DNA of 64,000 bases from contig CAAENU010000048.1 of the NCBI GenBank assembly GCA_900757415.1, forward strand, positions 42,373-106,372. Direction: 5' to 3'. The position numbers and the translations under genes were made by a program. Under the pieces are notes generated by a model, which saw nothing but the letters and a program-made list of their open reading frames with translations, searched no databases and was not told the DNA's origin. Each line of letters opens with the position of its first letter. The stretch's first letter is position 1. Below, in pieces: positions 59,436 to 64,000 of the stretch. The stretch comes from an uncultured Oscillospiraceae bacterium. GTDB taxonomy: Bacteria > Bacillota > Clostridia > Oscillospirales > Oscillospiraceae.

Positions 59436-59490
59436 TAGACAACTCAAAAAGCATATGGTATACTAGGCTCAACAGTTAGCGTAGGCTAAC
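59436..59490 (+). promoter_or_regulatory. Promoter with GTTAGC-type operator upstream of the DUF2325 gene
   Basis: TAGACA (59436-59441) and TATACT (59459-59464) are 17 bases apart. At the start site lies a perfect inverted repeat GTTAGC-GTAG-GCTAAC (59475-59490). Its form resembles DtxR/IdeR/MntR-family metal operators (TTAG..CTAA type), so iron or manganese control is suggested. Confidence 0.75.
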
Positions 59491-59548
59491 CGATGAGACA
59501 AAAAAGTTTCTTGTCAAATAAAACGACCACGGTACGAAAGGAGAATAT

Positions 59549-59839
59549 ATGAGCGTTGTCATTCTGGGCGGAAATGAATGCATGGAGCGCCGCTATAAGG
59601 AGTTGTGCCAGTCCTACTGCTGTCAGGCCAAGGTGCTGACAAAAACGGCGGGTGGCCTGAAGAATAAGCTTGGCCGGCCAGATCTGATGATTTTCTTTAC
59701 GAACACCATGTCTCACAAGTTGGTGCAGGGTGCGTTGAGCGAGATAAAAGGCAGCAATACCATTATTGAGCGCTGCCATACAAGCTCTTTGTCTGCGCTT
59801 CGCGGGATTTTGGAGAAGCATATGCCCAAAAACTGCTGA
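59549..59839 (+). CDS. DUF2325 family protein
   Basis: The 96-residue protein has the DUF2325 pattern: VVILGGNECMERRYKELC at the start and LMIFFTNTMSHKLVQGAL in the middle, ending with RCHTSSLSALRGIL. It is a small alpha/beta protein with several Cys residues, which could bind a metal. Function is unknown. The metal-type operator upstream links it to metal homeostasis by inference. Confidence 0.85.
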   Translation: MSVVILGGNECMERRYKELCQSYCCQAKVLTKTAGGLKNKLGRPDLMIFFTNTMSHKLVQGALSEIKGSNTIIERCHTSSLSALRGILEKHMPKNC

Positions 59840-59867
59840 TATATAGTTCAATATACACAGTAAATCC

Positions 59868-59896
59868 TTGAAAATTATGGCCAAATATATTATAGT
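59868..59896 (+). promoter_or_regulatory. Promoter upstream of the membrane-anchored cysteine protein
   Basis: TTGAAA (59868-59873) and TATAGT (59891-59896) are 17 bases apart. Confidence 0.7.
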
Positions 59897-59933
59897 ATAA
59901 CATATCTTGCCATAAGAAACGGGGAAGGTGTGC

Positions 59934-60350
59934 ATGATGCCGCATTTTCGGGAAAAATGGGAAAGGCTCTGGCCACGTCTGGGTATCATTGCCATTGCTG
60001 CGTTTGCGATAATCAGCACGACCGTTGTGACGCTGCAGATTCGGGAAGAGATACGGCAGAACAGCTTTTCGGTGTATGCCGCGCTCGCTGAGCAGCGTCG
60101 GACTGAAAACGCGGAAAAAGAGCAATCGCAGCAGACTGATGCGTGGTCTGAGGCAGCGGCGAAAGTGCCTGATGAAGAATTTTCCGCTGGTGAAATGACT
60201 GAAGATACGGAAGAGCATTTGATTTATGCATCCCCCAGTGGAAAGCGATATCACGATAACCCGCAATGCCCCGGTAAAAACGGCGTGCAGATCACATGGG
60301 ATGATGTGCGGCGACGGGGATTGACACCGTGCAAGAAGTGCGTGAAATAG
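59934..60350 (+). CDS. Membrane-anchored protein with Ada-like cysteine motif
   Basis: One N-terminal helix (LGIIAIAAFAIISTTVVTLQI) anchors a charged linker. The C-terminal ~40 residues read YASPSGKRYHDNPQCPGK and end GLTPCKKCVK. The SGKRYH...C and PCKKC pieces resemble the small zinc-binding motif found with thermonuclease-like and Ada-type domains, so three Cys and one His could hold a zinc. Start at 59934, seven bases after GGGGAAGG. Function unknown. Confidence 0.7.
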   Translation: MMPHFREKWERLWPRLGIIAIAAFAIISTTVVTLQIREEIRQNSFSVYAALAEQRRTENAEKEQSQQTDAWSEAAAKVPDEEFSAGEMTEDTEEHLIYASPSGKRYHDNPQCPGKNGVQITWDDVRRRGLTPCKKCVK

Positions 60351-60442
60351 AATGAAACAATCTAAGATACGGATGTTCCTTCCTGCGTAAAGTAAAGCAA
60401 AACGGATACACTATATGTATCTGAAGCAGGGAGGCTGGAGGA

Positions 60443-60877
60443 ATGATTGAACAGGATACGATTCGCTTGCTGCGCGAGTGTGATGCGGGAGTCAGAATGG
60501 GTATTTCCGCCATAGAGGATGTGGTGGATCATGTGAGCGATCAGGCCTTTTGCAGGCAGTTGATTACCTGCAAGACGGCGCATGAAAAATTGGAGACGGA
60601 GATCAGGGAGCTTCTGGAGCGCTATGGAGATGATGGAAAAGAGCCGAACCCGGTGGCGCGGGGTATGTCTCATATCAAAACAAGCATGAAGCTGGGAACG
60701 GATCCATCCGATAAAACAGCTGCCGCCTTGATCACGGATGGCTGCAATATGGGCGTTAAGTCTTTGAATCAATATTTGAACCGCTACAAGGCGGCGGATG
60801 AAGCCTCGAAGGGGATTGCCAAACGCCTGATCACGCTGGAGGAAGACCTTGCTGTGGATATTCGCAGATTTCTTTGA
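60443..60877 (+). CDS. Ferritin-like four-helix protein
   Basis: The 144-residue all-helical protein resembles ferritin-like DUF2383-type sequences: GISAIEDVVDHVSDQAFCRQLI, then KTAHEKLETEIRELLERYGDDG and a C-terminal LITLEEDLAVDIRRFL. Acidic and His residues occur at intervals compatible with a metal site, but I cannot assign ligands. Found in many Clostridia. It lies after the DUF2325 and metal genes, but under its own start region. Confidence 0.7.
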   Translation: MIEQDTIRLLRECDAGVRMGISAIEDVVDHVSDQAFCRQLITCKTAHEKLETEIRELLERYGDDGKEPNPVARGMSHIKTSMKLGTDPSDKTAAALITDGCNMGVKSLNQYLNRYKAADEASKGIAKRLITLEEDLAVDIRRFL

Positions 60878-60884
60878 CGACATA

Positions 60885-60924
60885 AAAAAGACGCTATTGC
60901 TGCAAAGAGCAATGGCGTCTTTTT
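60885..60924. terminator. Bidirectional terminator
   Basis: AAAAAGACGCTATTGC pairs with GCAATGGCGTCTTTTT (one wobble) around eight bases, with A and T runs. It lies between convergent genes. Confidence 0.88.
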
Positions 60925-60927
60925 CGG

Positions 60928-61500
60928 TTATCCGTTGATGCGAAGATCGCAGCGCAGAGGGATGTCATAGGCTTTGAAATAACGCTCCTCCAAATGGATC
61001 CAGCGGCTATTGAACTGCGCCGCCTTTTCTGCACCGTTGCGTTTCAGGATTCGCCGCCGCTGTTCGCCGGCGGGGACGCTGAGAAATATCCGCAGATCAT
61101 AATAGGGCCACAGGGAAGGATGGCAGGCATAGGCACCCTCCACAATCACCAGCCGTCCCGGAACGGTTTTGACAATGCCGCCCAACTGCTGGCTTGCGCA
61201 CAGATAGGGACGGTAGGTGATGGGGCGTGCGCCCATCAGGGGACGCAGCACCTCGGCCAGGAAGCGTTCATGATCCACATTTTCGCCGGGACGTGACAGG
61301 CGCTCATCCGTCCGCTGTTCCGGTCGGGGGAAAAAATCGTCCATGTGGAATACAGTGCATCCAAGATTTTTTTGCAGACGTGCCGCCAGTGTGGTTTTTC
61401 CTGAGCCGCAGCGTCCGTCAATGGCCACGATGACCCGCGGCCGCGTCAACTGCTTTGCACGGATGGCCAGCACAAGCCGTAGATAGTCTATCTGCTTCAC
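60928..61500 (-). CDS. Uridine kinase-like P-loop kinase
   Basis: The 190-residue protein has Walker A DGRCGSGKTT near the N-terminus, FHMDDFFPRPEQRTDERLS as the substrate-binding segment of uridine kinase-like enzymes, and RLVIVEGAYACHP as Walker B. Start GTG 61500 is six bases after GGAGGAGA and overlaps the upstream stop by four bases (GTGA). Coupling to a vitamin-type importer suggests it phosphorylates the imported compound and so traps it. Confidence 0.82.
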   Translation of the reverse strand: MKQIDYLRLVLAIRAKQLTRPRVIVAIDGRCGSGKTTLAARLQKNLGCTVFHMDDFFPRPEQRTDERLSRPGENVDHERFLAEVLRPLMGARPITYRPYLCASQQLGGIVKTVPGRLVIVEGAYACHPSLWPYYDLRIFLSVPAGEQRRRILKRNGAEKAAQFNSRWIHLEERYFKAYDIPLRCDLRING

Positions 61501-62060
61501 GCCATCTCCTCCGCCGCCTTGCTGCGGGTAAAGCATACCAGCTTTGTCCGGTCAAGCAGTACCATAACGGCAGGAATCAGCACCAGCTGCAATGCGATGC
61601 CGGGAAGCGCATTGAGCAGCGCGCCGCCAAGGAACAGCTCCCATGTGAAAACGCCGCCGCTCAACCCCATCAGTATTACCATCACGCCGCCCCAAACCAG
61701 ACGGCCAGCCAGCATGGCGGGTATCAGGCACCGGTACAGCGCCCTGACGCATTGCCAGCGGCTGCGGGTATAGAGCCAACCCACCACGGCGCCGTACACC
61801 GCCAACTCAAAGGCCATAGATACCGCGTTGGGGTACATGGCGGGGAAACTGAACAGCAGCGAGCGCAGCAGCGGCAGTACAAAGCCAACCCCCAAACCAT
61901 ACTGCCAGCCGCAGATCAGTCCGCACAGCAGGACAGGAATATGCATGGGCAGCAGCATTTTGCCAATGGCTGGGATCTGACCCGTGAAAAATGGCAGGAT
62001 CAGGCCGATTGCCATAAAAAGAGCGGACAGCACCAGTTTTTTCAAGGCGGTATGCTTCAT
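61497..62060 (-). CDS. ECF transporter S component, substrate unknown
   Basis: The 187-residue membrane protein starts LVLSALFMAIGLILPFFTGQIPAIG and has KMLLPMHIPVLLCGLICG, a pattern shared by a common group of ECF S components. GVFTWELFLGGALLNALPGIALQLVLIP closes it. It needs the EcfAAT module encoded elsewhere. The coupled kinase gene downstream is the only hint at substrate: a vitamin, nucleoside or similar molecule that is phosphorylated on entry. Confidence 0.82.
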   Translation of the reverse strand: MKHTALKKLVLSALFMAIGLILPFFTGQIPAIGKMLLPMHIPVLLCGLICGWQYGLGVGFVLPLLRSLLFSFPAMYPNAVSMAFELAVYGAVVGWLYTRSRWQCVRALYRCLIPAMLAGRLVWGGVMVILMGLSGGVFTWELFLGGALLNALPGIALQLVLIPAVMVLLDRTKLVCFTRSKAAEEMA

Positions 62061-62297
62061 GGTAGTTCCTCTCAGTAATATGAATATGTAAAAATTATAT
62101 CACAAGGGGAGAGATTTCGCAAGCATGGAGAAAAGGAAAACCAATGTATGCAACCTGCATTGCGCCAAACGGAGGGGATTACATGAGATGGATTTTGGCA
62201 CTTGCATGCAGGGAGGCATGTATAGTAAAATTAGAAAGGAAAGAAACAGCGCGGAGCCTGATTAAAAATACTGCGAAGGGAAGGGGGGAGAAGAACC

Positions 62298-63182
62298 ATG
62301 GAAACGGCAAGGTGCAGGGCGTTTTTGGCGGCAGCGGAGACAGGAAGCTTTTCCAAGGCGGCGGAAGCGCTCAGTTATACGCCGTCAGGTGTTAACCAGT
62401 TGGTTTCGGCATTTGAGAAAGAACTGGGGTTTCCTGTTTTTCGGCGAAATACAAAGGGCGTTTCTTTGACGGAAAACGGAGAATTACTGCTGCCTGTAGT
62501 GCGCGAGTTTCTGCGGCAGGAAGACCGGATCTTTGAGCTATCGGCTGAAATGAACGGACTGCTGATCGGCAGCGTGAATATTGCGGCGTATTCCAGTATT
62601 GCCACGCATTGGCTGCCGGCAGTTATTGGCGCATTTCAGAGAGACTATCCTCAGATCCATATCAATTTGATGGAGGGGATATGGCAGGAGGTCTCCAAAT
62701 GGCTGGATGACAGGACTGCGGATATCGGATTTTTCAGCTATCAGGAGGACATGCCTTATGAGTGGATCCCCTTGGCGGAGGATCCTATGCTGGCTCTTCT
62801 ACCGCGGAATCATCCGTTGGCACAGGCGAAGGCTTACCCTTTGACCAATTGTGCCACAGACCGCTTTATCATGCCGGCGCGGGGATGTGATGACGACGTG
62901 ATGGCACTGTTCCGGAGAAATCATATTGTGCCGAATGTGCAGTTTACCACCTTGGAGAGCTTTTCGGTGATGTCCATGGTGGAACAGGGACTGGGCATGA
63001 GCGTGATGAACCAGCTGATTACGGAAAAGCGCATCTGCGATGTTGCCATGCTGCCAGTGGATCCGCCCGCCTCCATTACACTGGGGATCGCCCTGCATTC
63101 CAAGGCGGATATTTCACCCGCTGTGCGGATGTTTTTAAAATATGCAGTCAGGATGCTGACGCGTGTGGAAAATCATAAATAA
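62298..63182 (+). CDS. LysR family transcriptional regulator
   Basis: The 294-residue protein has the LysR HTH at residues about 4-62 (FLAAAETGSFSKAAEALSYTPSGVNQLVSAFEKELG) and a ligand-binding domain with LLIGSVNIAAYSSIATHWLP. Start after GGGGGGAGAAG. It is followed ten bases later by a flavodoxin-type reductase gene, probably co-transcribed and possibly its target. Confidence 0.92.
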   Translation: METARCRAFLAAAETGSFSKAAEALSYTPSGVNQLVSAFEKELGFPVFRRNTKGVSLTENGELLLPVVREFLRQEDRIFELSAEMNGLLIGSVNIAAYSSIATHWLPAVIGAFQRDYPQIHINLMEGIWQEVSKWLDDRTADIGFFSYQEDMPYEWIPLAEDPMLALLPRNHPLAQAKAYPLTNCATDRFIMPARGCDDDVMALFRRNHIVPNVQFTTLESFSVMSMVEQGLGMSVMNQLITEKRICDVAMLPVDPPASITLGIALHSKADISPAVRMFLKYAVRMLTRVENHK

Positions 63183-63192
63183 GGTGATAATT

Positions 63193-63735
63193 ATGACAAA
63201 GAAGGTTTTGGTGGTTAGTACAAGCCTGCGGAAAAACAGTAATTCAGAGGCATTGGCTGATGCCTTTATCAGAGGTGCGGCTGCGTCGGGACATCAAGTG
63301 GAGAAAGTTTCGTTGGCGGATAAGCAGATATCGTTTTGCAGGGGATGCATGGCCTGTCAGACTCTGGGCCGATGCGTTATAGATGACGATGCCAATGCCA
63401 TTGCCCGGCAGATGCTGCGCAGTGATGTGGTGGTGTTTGCCACACCCATTTATTATTATGAAATGAGCGGCCAAATGAAGACACTGCTGGATCGGTTGAA
63501 TTGCCTGTATGACAGCGACTATACATTTACAGAGGCCTATTTCCTGTCTGCTGCCGCAGAGAATGCGGAGGACGTAGATGAACGGGCTGTCCACGGTTTT
63601 GAAGGCTGGATTGCCTGTTATGAACGATGTCATCTAGCTGGGACCGTGTTTGCTGGAGGTGTCGATGCTCCCGGTGAGATCCGCGGCCATCAGGCACTGC
63701 AGGCTGCCTTTGACATGGGTGCTGCTATTTGCTGA
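63193..63735 (+). CDS. Flavodoxin-fold NAD(P)H-dependent reductase
   Basis: The 180-residue protein has the FMN phosphate loop STSLRKNSNSEALADAF at residues 9-25. CRGCMACQTLGRC (residues about 49-61) is the cysteine cluster of iron-sulfur flavoproteins, and ATPIYYYEMSGQMKTLLDR is the second flavin segment. It likely binds FMN and perhaps a [4Fe-4S] cluster. ATG 63193 is preferred over the longer frame overlapping the LysR gene. Confidence 0.88.
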   Translation: MTKKVLVVSTSLRKNSNSEALADAFIRGAAASGHQVEKVSLADKQISFCRGCMACQTLGRCVIDDDANAIARQMLRSDVVVFATPIYYYEMSGQMKTLLDRLNCLYDSDYTFTEAYFLSAAAENAEDVDERAVHGFEGWIACYERCHLAGTVFAGGVDAPGEIRGHQALQAAFDMGAAIC

Positions 63736-63925
63736 TATATTGTCAACCGATGGCGGGGGACTGCTTGCAGGAGCGCAGGCGGAATTGGAGAAAGATGCTG
63801 TTAGGGAAAGTGCTTGACGGTGAAAGTGATTCTTGGCAGTAAATGTATGTTATAAAAAGGGACGGCAAGGCTCTCTGCTGGTAAGACAGTAAAACTCAAA
63901 TTTCTTGGAACAGGCATGATCTCGG
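63736..63925. other. Spacer without recognised features
   Basis: No gene or strong promoter is visible in this 190-base stretch. The terminator described at 63907-63938 enters it from the minus strand. Confidence 0.4.
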
Positions 63926-63938
63926 TCATGCCTGTTCC
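63907..63938 (-). terminator. Hairpin overlapping the stop of the last gene
   Basis: GGAACAGGCATGA and TCATGCCTGTTCC form a 13-bp stem with a 6-base loop; the stop codon of the minus-strand gene is inside the arm. AAGAAATTT follows instead of a pure T run. Confidence 0.65.
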
Positions 63939-64000
63939 GCTTTTAGCAGCTCATCCACGGGAATGTAGCCCACAAGGTCGTACTCGATATGTACCTTCTG
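63926..64000 (-). CDS. C-terminal fragment of an unidentified protein
   Basis: The frame enters from beyond the window and stops at TGA 63928..63926. The 24 visible residues, ending GYIPVDELLKAEQA, are too few to assign a family. The adjacent hairpin supports a real gene end. Confidence 0.5.
   Translation of the reverse strand, partial: QKVHIEYDLVGYIPVDELLKAEQA

Noticed and set aside
1..64000. rRNA genes, tRNA genes, CRISPR arrays, prophage or intact transposons
   Set aside because: I read the spacers for anticodon arms, GTTCGANNC loops, regular repeats, integrases and transposases and found none that I could support; a tRNAscan or ISfinder search would settle it.

Overview
The window looks like chromosome from a moderately GC-rich anaerobic Clostridia member, most likely an Oscillospiraceae-type gut bacterium. 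The signs are strong AGGAGG ribosome binding sites, TTGACA/TATAAT promoters, T-box and TPP riboswitches, a butyryl-CoA operon with electron-transfer flavoprotein, PadR/HAAS/DUF4097 genes, ECF vitamin transporter subunits and DUF4317. I see no rRNA, tRNA, CRISPR array, prophage or intact insertion sequence. The species is an inference.

Layout. 1-2450: a methionine ABC importer (metI partial, metN, metQ, minus strand). Its leader encodes a 37-residue peptide packed with Met and Cys codons, followed by an intrinsic terminator; this looks like a ribosome-mediated attenuator and is the most unusual item here. 2.6-9.5 kb: MATE and DMT transporters, a Na/Pi symporter-like protein, a PhzF enzyme, a nucleotidyltransferase, a palindrome-rich non-coding stretch and a tiny Asn/Thr/Gln-rich peptide. 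9.6-11.6 kb: infC-rpmI-rplT with an attenuator leader and an ATT start for infC, then trmB. 11.8-16.8 kb: crt-hbd-bcd-etfB-etfA, converting 3-hydroxybutyryl/acetoacetyl-CoA to butyryl-CoA. 17-25 kb: small membrane proteins, an ECF S component divergent from a PdxR/MocR regulator, GreA-like factor, HAD phosphatase, 3-methyladenine glycosylase, RarD-like and LOG proteins. 25.2-29.4 kb (minus): a T-box with a probable Ala specifier upstream of an acetyltransferase, then alaS and a HIT protein. 29.4-38.1 kb: a cytidylate-kinase-like/MATE pair divergent from a LysR gene, an M18 aminopeptidase, PadR-HAAS-DUF4097, a HerA-like ATPase and a histidine kinase remnant. 38.2-43.2 kb: an orphan ABC ATPase and a ydjI/DUF5684/ydjG/ydjH envelope operon. 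43.2-47.7 kb: a TPP-riboswitch thiamine salvage operon (thiM-thiE-HAD-thiD-cytX). 47.8-56.3 kb: HAD phosphatase, MFS remnant, ECF sigma/DUF4367/lipoprotein set, DUF4317, paired M16 proteases and lgt. 56.3-61 kb: a metal module (ArsR-AraC fusion regulator, free HMA protein, P1B ATPase) followed by DUF2325 and a ferritin-like protein. 61-64 kb: a kinase coupled to an ECF S component, LysR, a flavodoxin-type reductase and the tail of one further gene.

How it fits together. Several blocks are nutrient-scavenging units under RNA-level control: Met uptake by peptide attenuation, alaS by T-box, thiamine salvage by TPP riboswitch, translation genes by an L20-type leader. Energy metabolism is represented by the bifurcating Bcd/Etf butyrate branch. 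No thiolase or terminal butyrate enzyme lies in the window. Most start codons below were chosen by ribosome binding site position rather than by the longest reading frame. Functions are assigned from recognised motifs without database searches.
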